A DNA stretch of 64,000 bases from NCBI RefSeq assembly GCF_036885605.1, contig NZ_CP142523.1, forward strand, positions 992,001-1,056,000. The letters are read 5' to 3'. The notes under the pieces are model-generated. The model was not told where the DNA came from. It ran no database searches and saw nothing but the letters and a program-made list of their open reading frames with translations. The position numbers were made by a program, and so were the translations under genes. This document shows, one piece after another, positions 48,194-56,120 of the stretch (positions within the stretch are counted from its first letter, which is position 1; the number at the start of each line of letters is the position of its first letter). This stretch comes from Janthinobacterium sp. TB1-E2. GTDB lineage: Bacteria > Pseudomonadota > Gammaproteobacteria > Burkholderiales > Burkholderiaceae_D.

Positions 48194-48913
48194 ATGAAAG
48201 TCCATTTCGTCGTGCATGAAGCATTCGAGGCGCCGGGGGCCTATGAAACATGGGTGCGTGAACGCGGCCACGAGGCCACGTATTCCCGCGTCCATGCCCA
48301 TGAGCCGCTGCCCGGTTCCATCGCGGACATCGACCTGCTGGTCGTCATGGGCGGGCCGCAGTCGCCGTCGACGACGCGCGAGGAATGCCCGCATTTCGAC
48401 GCCGCAGCCGAACAGGCCTTGATTGCCGCCTGTGCCGCGGCGGGCAAGGCCGTCGTCGGCGTTTGCCTGGGCGCGCAGCTGATCGGCGCGGCCCTGGGAG
48501 CACGGCACGCGCACAGCCCTGAAAAGGAGATCGGCAAGTTCCCCATCATGCTGACGGCAGACGGAAAGGCGAACGACAAGTTCGCCCATTTTGGCGACGT
48601 CCTGGAAACGGGGCATTGGCACAGCGACATGCCGGGCCTGACCGGCAACGCGAAGGTCATCGCCTCTAGCGAAGGCTGCCCCCGTCAGATCGTCGAATAC
48701 GGCAATCTGGTGTACGGCTTCCAGTGCCATATGGAGTTCACGCCGGAGGTGGTCGAGCTGCTGATCGCCGCGTCGGAAGCAGAACTGGCCACGCTGGAAT
48801 CGCACCGCTACGTGCAGCAGCCAGCGACCTTGCGCGCCCACGACTGGCAAGCCATGAACGGCCAGCTGTTTGTTTTCCTCGACCGGCTGATGCAGGATTA
48901 CGCAGCGCAATAA
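48194..48913 (+). CDS. class I glutamine amidotransferase-like protein
   Basis: A 239-residue protein with a GATase1 fold. The nucleophile Cys91 lies in GVCLGAQLIGAALG, with catalytic His and Glu in YGFQCHMEFTPE. The N-terminal LLVVMGGPQSPST is the oxyanion loop. This is the GMP-synthase-like/YfeJ type that acts as a stand-alone protein. The catalytic partner synthase domain is missing, so it may hydrolyse gamma-glutamyl compounds. It follows the MocR gene by 30 bp in the same direction and starts behind AGAAGGGA, so the two may be co-transcribed. Confidence 0.9.
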   Translation: MKVHFVVHEAFEAPGAYETWVRERGHEATYSRVHAHEPLPGSIADIDLLVVMGGPQSPSTTREECPHFDAAAEQALIAACAAAGKAVVGVCLGAQLIGAALGARHAHSPEKEIGKFPIMLTADGKANDKFAHFGDVLETGHWHSDMPGLTGNAKVIASSEGCPRQIVEYGNLVYGFQCHMEFTPEVVELLIAASEAELATLESHRYVQQPATLRAHDWQAMNGQLFVFLDRLMQDYAAQ

Positions 48914-48938
48914 AAAACGCCAGCATGATGCTGGCGTT
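48912..48938 (-). terminator. terminator of the psiF-like gene
   Basis: AACGCCAGCAT and ATGCTGGCGTT arms. Read on the minus strand it is followed by TTTTTTA. In the plus direction there is no T-tract, so it mainly serves the gene at 48962. Confidence 0.75.
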
Positions 48939-48961
48939 GCGGGGACAGGCAGGCGAGGCGC

Positions 48962-49267
48962 TTATTTCTTCGGCGCGCTCAGGCATTCCTTCATGAAGGC
49001 TTTGCGGGCGTCGCCTTTCATGTCCTTGGCGTCGACATTGCACGCTTTCATCTTGTTTTGCTGCGTCATGGCCGGCGCCGGCTTGGCGCTCAGGCATTCC
49101 TTCATGAAGGCCTTGCGCTCATCGCCTTTCTTGCCGGCGGCATCCGCATTGCAGGTGGTCATTTTTGACTGTTGGGCCGTCTTGGCGACGGGCGCCGCTT
49201 CCGGTGCGGCGGCAAAGGCGGTGCTGGCAAACGCGGCGGCGATGCAGAGGGCGATGAATTGTTTCAT
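48962..49267 (-). CDS. psiF: PsiF family protein, two repeats
   Basis: A 101-residue exported protein with signal peptide MKQFIALCIAAAFASTAFA. The mature part is two copies of the PsiF repeat, at about 34-62 and 70-98: KMTTCNADAAGKKGDERKAF followed by MKECLSA, and KMKACNVDAKDMKGDARKAF followed by MKECLSA. Each has two Cys and probably a disulphide. In E. coli PsiF belongs to the phosphate-starvation regulon. Here only a weak half Pho box is found upstream (ATGTCAT on the minus strand at 49348-49354). Function is unknown. Symbol by family. It is divergent from the DUF2058 gene. Confidence 0.88.
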   Translation of the reverse strand: MKQFIALCIAAAFASTAFAAAPEAAPVAKTAQQSKMTTCNADAAGKKGDERKAFMKECLSAKPAPAMTQQNKMKACNVDAKDMKGDARKAFMKECLSAPKK

Positions 49268-49531
49268 GGTAAATCCTTTAGGCGCAGGCGGTGGAAGGGG
49301 ACATGCAAGCGGCAGGCAATGCCGGTATGCAGAACGTAACTAACTATATGACATTTATCAACAAAATTTCCACTCGAGTGTGTCTTTTTGTTACTGACAG
49401 GCACAAGGCGCCCGCTGGCTGGCCCGGGCAGCCATGTTGCGGCGGCAGTGCCCCTGTTTTTTGCTATGCTAGCGACTTTCCACCGGCCGATGCCACTGCC
49501 TTGGCCGGCGCACCCTCAATACGGAGTAGTT

Positions 49532-50071
49532 ATGGTCTCGTTGCAAGAGCAGTTTTTAAAGGCCGGCCTGGTCGACAAGAAGAAGGTCAAGCTGGCCAAC
49601 CAGGACAAGAGCAAGCAAAAAAAGGACGAGCGCAAGAGCGGCACGCAAAGCGTCGACGAAGTGCGCCTGGCCGCGCTCGAGACGCAGCGCAAGAACGCGG
49701 AACGCGCGCGCGAACTGAATGCCCAGCGCGACGCGGCCGCCAACCAGAAAGCCATCGTGGCGCAGATCGCGCAAATGGTGCAAAAGAACCGCCAGAGCAA
49801 GGGCAACAACGGCGACGTGCCGTATAACTTCACGTTCAACAACAAGATCGAGCGCATCTACGTGACGGCTGCCGTGCAAGCCCATCTGGTGGCGGGCCGT
49901 CTGGTGATCGTCTGCCTGGGCGGCGCCGTGGAACTGGTGCCGCGCATCATCGCCGACAAGATCGCCGAACGCGACCCCGCCATCGTCGTGCGCGTCAAGC
50001 AGGCCAGCACGGAAGTCGATGAGGATGATCCGTACGCGGCGTTCCAGATTCCTGATGATTTGATGTGGTGA
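49532..50071 (+). CDS. DUF2058 family protein
   Basis: A 179-residue protein from the ATG at 49532 behind GGAG. The first half is extremely charged and coiled (KAGLVDKKKVKLANQDKSKQ, then RLAALETQRKNAERARELNA), and the second half is a small beta domain with YNFTFNNKIERIYVTAAVQAHLVAGRLVIVCLGGAVELVPRIIADKIAERD. This is the YaiL/DUF2058 family, often described as nucleoprotein- or RNA-associated because of its charged N-terminus; that role is not proven. It is followed by a strong terminator. Confidence 0.9.
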   Translation: MVSLQEQFLKAGLVDKKKVKLANQDKSKQKKDERKSGTQSVDEVRLAALETQRKNAERARELNAQRDAAANQKAIVAQIAQMVQKNRQSKGNNGDVPYNFTFNNKIERIYVTAAVQAHLVAGRLVIVCLGGAVELVPRIIADKIAERDPAIVVRVKQASTEVDEDDPYAAFQIPDDLMW

Positions 50072-50118
50072 GAACGATGTGTGGCTGGCCGCAGGCGGCC
50101 GCCTTGCGTGTTGAGAAC

Positions 50119-50144
50119 GCCAACCTTCGGGTTGGCTTTTTTTT
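50119..50144 (+). terminator. intrinsic terminator of the DUF2058 gene
   Basis: GCCAACC and GGTTGGC arms with a TTCG tetraloop followed by eight T. Confidence 0.93.
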
Positions 50145-50147
50145 GCA

Positions 50148-51125
50148 TTAATTCGGTGCGACAGGCAGGCCAAATCCCGCAGGTAATCGCCCCAGGATAT
50201 CGCCAGTGATGCCGGAGTAAAAAATAATGCCAGCCATATTGCCGGCAAGGTAAATGCTTTGTATTGTTTTCATGTCCGTTCTGTCCGGAGTAAACTCGGA
50301 CCGGTAGAAATCATAGACCAGGTAAGGCGCCGCCACTTTCATCACGAGCAGCGCCTTCAAGACGGGTAGCTCTTTTTCCGCGACGGCATTTTCCATCGTC
50401 AACTGGACTACTGGTTTCTTGTTAGATTGAAAATTGTCACGCTGAAAATCCAGGAACGGGATGCGATTGACTGCAATGCCCAGCCTTGCCGTGTCGGTTT
50501 CTTCGATGGGGTATTTTGCGCGATAGCTGCCAGGCCCCTTGTACGGACCTTTTGATTTCAGTTTGGAACTCAATTGAAATTGATCCAGGCCCTTGTATCG
50601 CAGTTTGTTGAGGTCGTAGTCAGGAGCGCCGATACCATTGAGCTCAAAAGAGTAAGGCAAGACAAAGAGCTTTACTTTTCCTGTATTCGCATTGAATTCG
50701 TAGCTGATGGCATTTGAGGATTGTTCGTTATTCTTGACCGGGGTCACCAAGGCAAACCAGTCATTCAAGCTTGAGTTGCCGATGATTTTTTCATCCAGGG
50801 CAGCGGTCTTTCTACGCTGATAATCAGCCGTCGATTCGAATTCGCCTTTTTTGTCGGCCAAGAATTTTTGTATGGCGGTCACGGCGAGGCCAAGCGGCAA
50901 GCCAGGGTAGTCGGGATCAATGCGGCCGCTTGCCAGCATCTGCATGGAAAACGTCGACGCTGCCAGCCTTTTTTCCCATGGCCTGAGTGGGATTGCGCGC
51001 TGAGGTTCCTGCTGCGTGGCGCTTGACGACGTTGTCACCTGTTCTGCAACTTGCGCAGGCTGCGCCATCCCGGTACTGGCAAGGGCACTGGCAACAGCCA
51101 GTAATAAACATTGTTTCACGGTCAT
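50148..51125 (-). CDS. exported protein of unknown function, AT-richer than neighbours
   Basis: A 325-residue protein with a signal peptide (MTVKQCLLLAVASALASTGMAQ). The mature chain is Lys/Asn/Tyr-rich (for example GKVKLFVLPYSFELNGIG, KLRYKGLDQFQLSSKLKSKG, YRAKYPIEETDTARLGIAVNRIPF), with no recognisable domain. Third-position GC is clearly lower than in surrounding genes and AAT/AAA/GAA codons are frequent, which suggests horizontal acquisition. It ends next to the DUF2058 terminator and begins about 180 bp from the 3' end of tRNA-Phe copy 2, a common landing site for foreign DNA, though no integrase or attachment repeat is seen. Confidence 0.75.
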   Translation of the reverse strand: MTVKQCLLLAVASALASTGMAQPAQVAEQVTTSSSATQQEPQRAIPLRPWEKRLAASTFSMQMLASGRIDPDYPGLPLGLAVTAIQKFLADKKGEFESTADYQRRKTAALDEKIIGNSSLNDWFALVTPVKNNEQSSNAISYEFNANTGKVKLFVLPYSFELNGIGAPDYDLNKLRYKGLDQFQLSSKLKSKGPYKGPGSYRAKYPIEETDTARLGIAVNRIPFLDFQRDNFQSNKKPVVQLTMENAVAEKELPVLKALLVMKVAAPYLVYDFYRSEFTPDRTDMKTIQSIYLAGNMAGIIFYSGITGDILGRLPAGFGLPVAPN

Positions 51126-51260
51126 GTTCCTTGATACGGGCGTTAATCTTTAATTAATCTTAACATGTTCCCGTGGGGAAAATCCTGTGTCAGGGATGCC
51201 GGCGTCTTGTGCAATGGTGCCGGATGATGAGCTGGGAGGGAATGTGACGGCGCCACAAAC

Positions 51261-51287
51261 AAAAACGCCACCCGAAGGTGGCGTTTT
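51261..51287 (-). terminator. terminator of tRNA-Phe copy 2
   Basis: AAAAACGCCACC and GGTGGCGTTTTT arms with a CGAA loop, 22 bp beyond the tRNA 3' end. It matches the hairpin design after copy 1 (GCCAACC-CGAA-GGTTGGC) but has a different stem. Confidence 0.85.
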
Positions 51288-51308
51288 TGATAGGTGCTGC
51301 TGAATTCT

Positions 51309-51384
51309 TGGTGGCCCGGGGCGGAATCGAACCACCGACACAAGGATTTTCAATCCTCTGCTCTACCGACTGAGCTACCAGGCC
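51309..51384 (-). tRNA. tRNA-Phe (GAA), copy 2
   Basis: Identical to copy 1 at 38352-38427, with CCA encoded and anticodon GAA. The identity extends into both flanks (51297-51405 against 38340-38448, one mismatch). Confidence 0.97.
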
Positions 51385-51394
51385 AAGGTGGCGA

Positions 51395-51400
51395 ATTATA
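51395..51400 (-). promoter_or_regulatory. -10 element of tRNA-Phe copy 2
   Basis: TATAAT on the minus strand, about 10 bases before the mature tRNA 5' end, as in copy 1. The -35 region differs from copy 1 (nearest is TTGCAT at 16 bp). Confidence 0.55.
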
Positions 51401-51470
51401 GCAGACCAAAACGGGAATGCAAGAGCCGGCGACGACTTTTCCTGGATTTCCTGCATGGGCATCATTTTAC

Positions 51471-51500
51471 TTGCCTGTGGATCAAATATGATTTGATATA
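51471..51500 (+). promoter_or_regulatory. promoter with overlapping operator upstream of the aldo/keto reductase
   Basis: TTGCCT (51471-51476) and GATATA (51495-51500) are 18 bp apart. ATCAAAT-ATG-ATTTGAT at 51481-51497 is a perfect inverted repeat with 7-bp arms that covers the spacer and abuts the -10, a typical repressor site position. No regulator gene is adjacent. Confidence 0.5.
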
Positions 51501-51570
51501 AACGGTATTTTTCTCAACAAAGGAAGGGCGCATAGTGTCGTCATCGACATGTATTTGAGAGGACTGCCGC

Positions 51571-52395
51571 ATGAATACCACCACCAATCACACCGCCATC
51601 CCTGAAATCGGCCTGGGCACCTTCCGCCTGCAGGGCCAGGTCGTCATCGATTCCGTCACCGCGGGTCTCGACATCGGCTACCGCCATATCGATACGGCGC
51701 AAATCTACGCCAATGAAGCCGAAGTGGGCCAGGCGATCGCCGCCAGCGCCGTCCCGCGCGACGCGCTGTTCGTCACGACCAAGATATGGATCGACAATCT
51801 GCAGCGCGACAAGCTGATTCCGAGCCTGAAGGACAGCCTGCGCAAGCTGCGGCTGGAACAACTGGACCTGACCCTGATCCACTGGCCGTCGCCGAACAAC
51901 GCGATTCCCGTGGCCGAGTACATGGAAGCGCTGGCGCAGGCGAAGGCGCAGGGATTGACCAAGGCCATCGGCGTATCGAATTTCACGAATGCGCAGCTGC
52001 GGCAAGCCATCGATACGGTGGGCGCATCGGAAATCGCCACGCAGCAGGTCGAGATCCACCCGTTCCTGCAAAACCGCAAGGTCATCGATTTCGCGCGCAG
52101 CCAGGGCATCCACATCACGGCCTACATGCCGCTCGCGTATGGCAAGGTGATGGCGGACCCCGTGATCGCGGCCATCGCCGCAAAGCACGGCGTGACGCCG
52201 GCGCAAGTGGCCCTGAGCTGGTCGCTGCAGCAGGGCTTTGCCGTGATTCCGTCGTCGACCAAACGCGCCAACTTGGAAGCGAACCTGCATTTCCAGCGCA
52301 TCACCCTGTCGCCGGACGAGATGGCGCAGATGGCGACCCTGGAGCGGGGCGAGCGCCTGGCCAACCCGGACGGCCTGGCGCCGCAGTGGGATTGA
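51571..52395 (+). CDS. dkgB: aldo/keto reductase, DkgB-like
   Basis: A 274-residue protein with the AKR catalytic tetrad in its usual setting: Asp and Tyr in [18 protein letters not shown], Lys in FVTTKIW, His in TLIHWP. The C-terminal cofactor segment [12 protein letters not shown] (NADPH 2'-phosphate contacts) is typical of AKR5-type enzymes. It is close to E. coli DkgB (YafB), which reduces 2,5-diketo-D-gluconate and methylglyoxal. The symbol is by resemblance. A neighbouring luciferase-like gene starts 1 base after its stop, so the two are co-translated. Confidence 0.92.
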   Translation: MNTTTNHTAIPEIGLGTFRLQGQVVIDSVTAGLDIGYRHIDTAQIYANEAEVGQAIAASAVPRDALFVTTKIWIDNLQRDKLIPSLKDSLRKLRLEQLDLTLIHWPSPNNAIPVAEYMEALAQAKAQGLTKAIGVSNFTNAQLRQAIDTVGASEIATQQVEIHPFLQNRKVIDFARSQGIHITAYMPLAYGKVMADPVIAAIAAKHGVTPAQVALSWSLQQGFAVIPSSTKRANLEANLHFQRITLSPDEMAQMATLERGERLANPDGLAPQWD

Positions 52396-52396
52396 G

Positions 52397-53326
52397 ATGG
52401 GCGCCATGATGAAGCTGGGGCAGGGCGGTTTCAGTATCGGCCTGGAACTGCCGCTCGATAATGACTGGTCGTCCATGGGGCGGCAGGCGAATGCGGCGTC
52501 CGGCCGCGTGCCGGGCGAACCTGACCTGAAACAGCATGCTGCGCTGGCGAAGCTGGCCGACCGCCTGGGTTTCCGGGCCTTGTGGCTGCGCGACGTACCC
52601 CTGTACGACCCGTCGTTCGGCGACGCGGCCCAGGTCTTCGAGGTGTTTACGTACCTCGGCTACCTGGCCGGCATCACGGAGAATATCTTGCTGGGCACGG
52701 CCGCCGTGGTGCTGCCGCTGCGCGAGCCGGTGCTGACGTTAAAAGCGGCGGCCAGCGTCGACCAGTTGAGCGGCGGGCGTTTGCTGCTGGGCGTGGCCAG
52801 CGGCGACCGGCCCGTCGAGTATCCCGTGTTCGGCCGCGATTTCGAGCAGCGCGGCGCCGCCTTCCGCGAGCAGGTCGCCATGCTGTGCGACTGGGGCGAG
52901 ACGCACCTGCCGCCCGGCATCCGATTGCTGCCGAAACCGGCCGCACCCTTGCCGCTGCTGGTGGCGGGGCTGGCGCAGCAGTCGCCCGCCTGGATCGGCG
53001 CGCAAATGGATGGCTGGCTCGCCTATCCGGGCACGCCGGAAGACCATGCGCGGCGCGCGGCGCAATGGCGCGCCGTGGCCGGCGACGACAAGCCATATGT
53101 CAGCTTCATCCACCTGGATCTGGATGAAGATCCGAGCTTGCCGCTGCAGCGCTTCCGCTTCGGCGGGCGCATGGGACGCGATGGCCTGATCGCCGAGCTG
53201 CACGCCATGCGCGCGGCCGGCGTGCGGCACATCAGCTTGCAGCTGCGGCAGAACCGCCGCCCGCTGGCCGAGACGATGCAGGAGATCGCGGACCACGTGT
53301 TGCCCGTCTTTCATGGCGCCGCTTGA
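52397..53326 (+). CDS. LLM class flavin-dependent oxidoreductase
   Basis: A 309-residue luciferase-like TIM-barrel protein with the flavin-binding ILLGTAAVVLPLREPVLTLKAAASVDQLSGGRLLLGVASGDRPVEYPVFG segment. The pattern (short protein, no F420-type insert, ASGDRP motif) fits the TIGR03571 class of LLM oxidoreductases. Expected cofactor FMN (FMNH2 from a reductase elsewhere). The substrate is unknown. It is co-transcribed with the aldo/keto reductase and starts one base after it, hinting at a common redox or aldehyde detoxification task. Confidence 0.9.
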   Translation: MGAMMKLGQGGFSIGLELPLDNDWSSMGRQANAASGRVPGEPDLKQHAALAKLADRLGFRALWLRDVPLYDPSFGDAAQVFEVFTYLGYLAGITENILLGTAAVVLPLREPVLTLKAAASVDQLSGGRLLLGVASGDRPVEYPVFGRDFEQRGAAFREQVAMLCDWGETHLPPGIRLLPKPAAPLPLLVAGLAQQSPAWIGAQMDGWLAYPGTPEDHARRAAQWRAVAGDDKPYVSFIHLDLDEDPSLPLQRFRFGGRMGRDGLIAELHAMRAAGVRHISLQLRQNRRPLAETMQEIADHVLPVFHGAA

Positions 53327-53380
53327 TCTGAGGCACGCGTTCTGTACTTCCGGACTATCTGAAACAGGTGGGGCAAACGC

Positions 53381-53392
53381 TATAATGGCCGC
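53381..53392 (+). promoter_or_regulatory. -10 element immediately before the UbiH-like gene
   Basis: A perfect TATAAT at 53381-53386, 6 bases before the ATG at 53393, with no Shine-Dalgarno. This is consistent with a leaderless transcript. No -35 is recognisable. Confidence 0.5.
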
Positions 53393-54631
53393 ATGAACAG
53401 TCCCACTCCCCCTACCATGCGGCGCTTCATGCACAGCCACAGCGACGTTTGCATCGTCGGCAACGGCGCCATCGCGAAAACCACGGCGCTGGCGTTTGCC
53501 CAGGCAGGACAAAGCGTCACCCTGTTATCTCCGGCGAGCCCGCCGGCCTCCGCTTCGGCCGCCAAGCCGGTCGAAGCCAGCTGGGACGTGCGGGTGTATG
53601 CGCTCAATCACACGGCGCACGACTTGCTGTCTTCGCTGAAGGTGTGGGGCGCTTTAGAGGCCGACAGGGTGGCGCCCGTCGACGCCATGCTGGTCAACGG
53701 CGACGGCGCGCAGGCGGGCGGACTCGGTTTCGACGCCTACGGCGCCCATGTGGGCAGCCTGGCGTGGATCATCGAAGACCGCAACCTGGGCCAGGCGCTG
53801 GACGCTGCCCTGAAATTCGCGCCGAACGTCAGCGTGCTTCAGGGCCGCGCCAGCCGTCTGGAATGGACGAACGACTCGGCCATCGTGCACCTCGATGGCG
53901 GCGACACCATCACCTGCGCGCTGGTGGTGGGCGCGGACGGCGCCCAGTCGTGGGTGCGGGGCCAGTGCGACATCGGTCTCGATTACCGCTCGTATGGCCA
54001 GCGCGGCGTGGTCAGCAACTTCGCCTGCGAAAAGCCGCACCATGGCGCGGCGCACCAGTGGTTTACGGGCAGCGAAGGCATCGTCGCGCTGCTGCCGCTG
54101 CCGGGCGACCGCGTTTCTCTCGTCTGGTCGGCGCCCGATGCGCTGGCCGATACCTTGATGGCCGAACCGGCCGATGCCCTGGCCGCGCGCTTGTCCGCAT
54201 ACTGCCAGGACAAGCTGGGTAAACTCACGCCGCTGCAGCCGGAGCTGGTACGTGCCTTCCCATTGACCCTGATGCGCCCGCACGCCATGGTGGCGCCGCG
54301 CGTGGCCCTGGTGGGTGACGCCGCCCACGTGGTCCATCCGATGGCTGGCCACGGCATGAACCTGGGCTTTGCCGATGTGGCGCAGCTGGTCAAGACGATC
54401 GGCGAACGCGAAGCGCACCGCGGCATCGGCGACGAACGCGTGCTGGCCCGCTATGCGCGCGCGCGCAAGGAAGACGTGCTGCTGATGCAGCTGGCCACCG
54501 ATGGCCTGGCGCGATTATTTGGCGCCGATCTGGAACCGTTGCGCGTGGTTCGCAATTTGGGATTAAACTTGCTGGATAAATTACCTGCGCTGAAGCGGAA
54601 AATGATTTCGCACGCATTGGGACATCAGTAA
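53393..54631 (+). CDS. FAD-dependent monooxygenase, UbiH/COQ6 family
   Basis: A 412-residue protein. The N-terminal dinucleotide fold has VCIVGNGAIAKTTALAFAQAG (third Gly of GxGxxG replaced by Ala), followed by SWDVRVYALNHTAHDLL, the DG motif ALVVGADGAQSWVRGQ and the FAD-ribityl GD motif VALVGDAAHVVHPMAGHGMNLGFADV. These are the UbiH/UbiF-type motifs of ubiquinone-ring hydroxylases; order before dsbC is common in related genomes as far as I recall. It may hydroxylate a polyprenyl phenol in ubiquinone synthesis, but no ubi gene is adjacent. In-frame ATGs at 53417 and 53429 are alternative starts. Confidence 0.9.
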   Translation: MNSPTPPTMRRFMHSHSDVCIVGNGAIAKTTALAFAQAGQSVTLLSPASPPASASAAKPVEASWDVRVYALNHTAHDLLSSLKVWGALEADRVAPVDAMLVNGDGAQAGGLGFDAYGAHVGSLAWIIEDRNLGQALDAALKFAPNVSVLQGRASRLEWTNDSAIVHLDGGDTITCALVVGADGAQSWVRGQCDIGLDYRSYGQRGVVSNFACEKPHHGAAHQWFTGSEGIVALLPLPGDRVSLVWSAPDALADTLMAEPADALAARLSAYCQDKLGKLTPLQPELVRAFPLTLMRPHAMVAPRVALVGDAAHVVHPMAGHGMNLGFADVAQLVKTIGEREAHRGIGDERVLARYARARKEDVLLMQLATDGLARLFGADLEPLRVVRNLGLNLLDKLPALKRKMISHALGHQ

Positions 54632-54686
54632 ATATCAGCGTATCTTAAGATATCGCCGGATAATGGCAGCAGTGAAAATTCAAGGT

Positions 54687-54717
54687 CGCCGCAGCTGGTC
54701 TGCGGCGCTCGTTTTAT
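54687..54717 (+). terminator. terminator after the UbiH-like gene
   Basis: CGCCGCAG and CTGCGGCG arms with a CTGGT loop, followed by CTCGTTTTATT. It lies 55 bp after the stop. Confidence 0.8.
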
Positions 54718-54790
54718 TAAAGAGATAATGGCGCCGGGCCCCCTGCCAGTTTCGCCGGGCGTTTCAAGTGGAGAAGTGATAGTGATAACA

Positions 54791-55519
54791 ATGAACAGAA
54801 GCATGAGCAAAATCGCCTTGCTGATGGCCTCGGGCCTGATGATGTCGTGCGCTGGCGCCGAAACGCCGACGGAAGCGAACATCAAAAAGCTGATCGAGCC
54901 GCGCCTGGGCGAAGGCGCCAAGGTCGATTCGGTCAAGGAAACGCCGTACGGCGGCCTGTACGAAGTGCGCACAGGTGGCGACATCCTGTACACGGACAAG
55001 AGCGCGCAATACCTGTTCGTCGGCCACGTCTTCGACGCCAAGACGTCGCAGGATCTCACCAAGGTGCGCCTGGACGAAGTCAACCGCATCAAGTTCTCCG
55101 ACCTGCCGCTCGATTCGGCCATGAAAACCGTCAAGGGCAATGGCAAGCGCGTGATCGCCGTGTTCGAAGATCCGAACTGCGGCTATTGCAAGCGCTTCCG
55201 CCAGAACGCTTTGAAGGAAATCGACAACGTCACCGTCTACACCTTCATGTACAACATCCTGTCGCCCGATTCGATCGTCAAGTCGCGCAATGTGTGGTGC
55301 GCGCCGGACCGCAACAAGGCCTGGGATGACTGGATGTTGAACGGCAAGGCGCCAGCCACGGTGGCCGCCAATTGCGCCAACCCGCATGAAAAAATCCTGG
55401 CCCTGGGCCAGCAGCTGCGCGTCTCGGGCACGCCAGCCATCTTCTTCGCCGACGGCAGCCGCATTCCGGGCGCGGTCGATGCGAAAACGCTGGAACAGAA
55501 ATTCTCGACCATTAAGTAA
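54791..55519 (+). CDS. dsbC: DsbC family thiol:disulfide interchange protein
   Basis: A 242-residue protein from the ATG at 54791 (ATG 54803 is an alternative; neither has a strong ribosome site). Signal peptide MNRSMSKIALLMASGLMMSCAGA. An N-terminal dimerisation domain (IKKLIEPRLGEGAKVDSVKETPYGGLYEV) and a linker (SDLPLDSAMKTVKGNG) precede the thioredoxin-fold domain with active site NCGYC (Cys130 and Cys133), cis-Pro in VSGTPAIFFADG, and the DsbC-type FEDPNCGYCKRF. It is the periplasmic disulphide isomerase kept reduced by DsbD. A strong hairpin follows. Confidence 0.95.
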   Translation: MNRSMSKIALLMASGLMMSCAGAETPTEANIKKLIEPRLGEGAKVDSVKETPYGGLYEVRTGGDILYTDKSAQYLFVGHVFDAKTSQDLTKVRLDEVNRIKFSDLPLDSAMKTVKGNGKRVIAVFEDPNCGYCKRFRQNALKEIDNVTVYTFMYNILSPDSIVKSRNVWCAPDRNKAWDDWMLNGKAPATVAANCANPHEKILALGQQLRVSGTPAIFFADGSRIPGAVDAKTLEQKFSTIK

Positions 55520-55547
55520 TCCGGGCTGTCGCCAGGAAGGCTGGACG

Positions 55548-55576
55548 GCGCGCCCTCGCAAGGCGCGCTTTTTTTT
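55548..55576 (+). terminator. intrinsic terminator of dsbC
   Basis: GCGCGCC and GGCGCGC arms around a CTCGCAA loop, followed by eight T. Confidence 0.93.
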
Positions 55577-55651
55577 GCGTTTTTTTCCGCTGTCGTATCA
55601 TCAAGTGTTGTTCGTAGACGCCATAACAATCCAAAAAAGGGGAAGCAGCAG

Positions 55652-56110
55652 ATGATTACCTTGAATATCAACGGACGCGACACGCAAGTCGACGCCGATC
55701 CTTCCACGCCCATCCTGTGGGCCTTGCGCGATAACCTGAACATGACGGGCACCAAGTTCGGTTGCGGCGCTGCCCTGTGCGGCGCCTGCACGGTGCACCT
55801 CGATGGCCAGCCGATCCGCTCGTGCATCACGCCGATTTCCTCGGTGGGCGCGCAAAAGATCACCACCATCGAAGCGATGGAAAACGACCAGGTGGGCAAG
55901 GCTGTCCAGGCGGCATGGGTACGCCACGACGTGCCGCAATGCGGCTACTGTCAGAGCGGCCAGGTGATGAGCGCGACGGCGCTGCTGCGCACCAACAAGG
56001 CGCCCAGCGATGCCGACATCGATGGCGCCATGAGCGGCAATATCTGCCGCTGCGGTACCTATCAACGGATCCGCGCGGCCATCAAGGACGCGGCCAAGAC
56101 CCTGGCCTGA
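55652..56110 (+). CDS. iorA: isoquinoline 1-oxidoreductase-like small subunit, 2Fe-2S
   Basis: A 152-residue protein. Plant-type 2Fe-2S ligands are in KFGCGAALCGACTVHLDG; the second cluster is in QCGYCQSGQVMSATALL and GNICRCGTYQRIRAAIK. This matches the IorA-type small subunit of molybdo-hydroxylases (xanthine dehydrogenase family). It delivers electrons from the molybdenum site in the large subunit, which begins 11 bp downstream. No FAD subunit is present, as in the IorAB group where the acceptor is a cytochrome. The symbol is by family resemblance. Confidence 0.92.
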   Translation: MITLNINGRDTQVDADPSTPILWALRDNLNMTGTKFGCGAALCGACTVHLDGQPIRSCITPISSVGAQKITTIEAMENDQVGKAVQAAWVRHDVPQCGYCQSGQVMSATALLRTNKAPSDADIDGAMSGNICRCGTYQRIRAAIKDAAKTLA

Positions 56111-56120
56111 GGAGAACGGC

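Noticed and set aside
49348..49354. Pho box for psiF
   Set aside because: Only one half-site (ATGTCAT on the minus strand) is found; the second repeat at 11 bp spacing is absent.
38340..51405. The interval between the tRNA-Phe copies as a genomic island
   Set aside because: It contains ordinary, high-GC genes, no integrase, and both tRNA copies are complete with their own promoters, so it looks like gene duplication and not island insertion.
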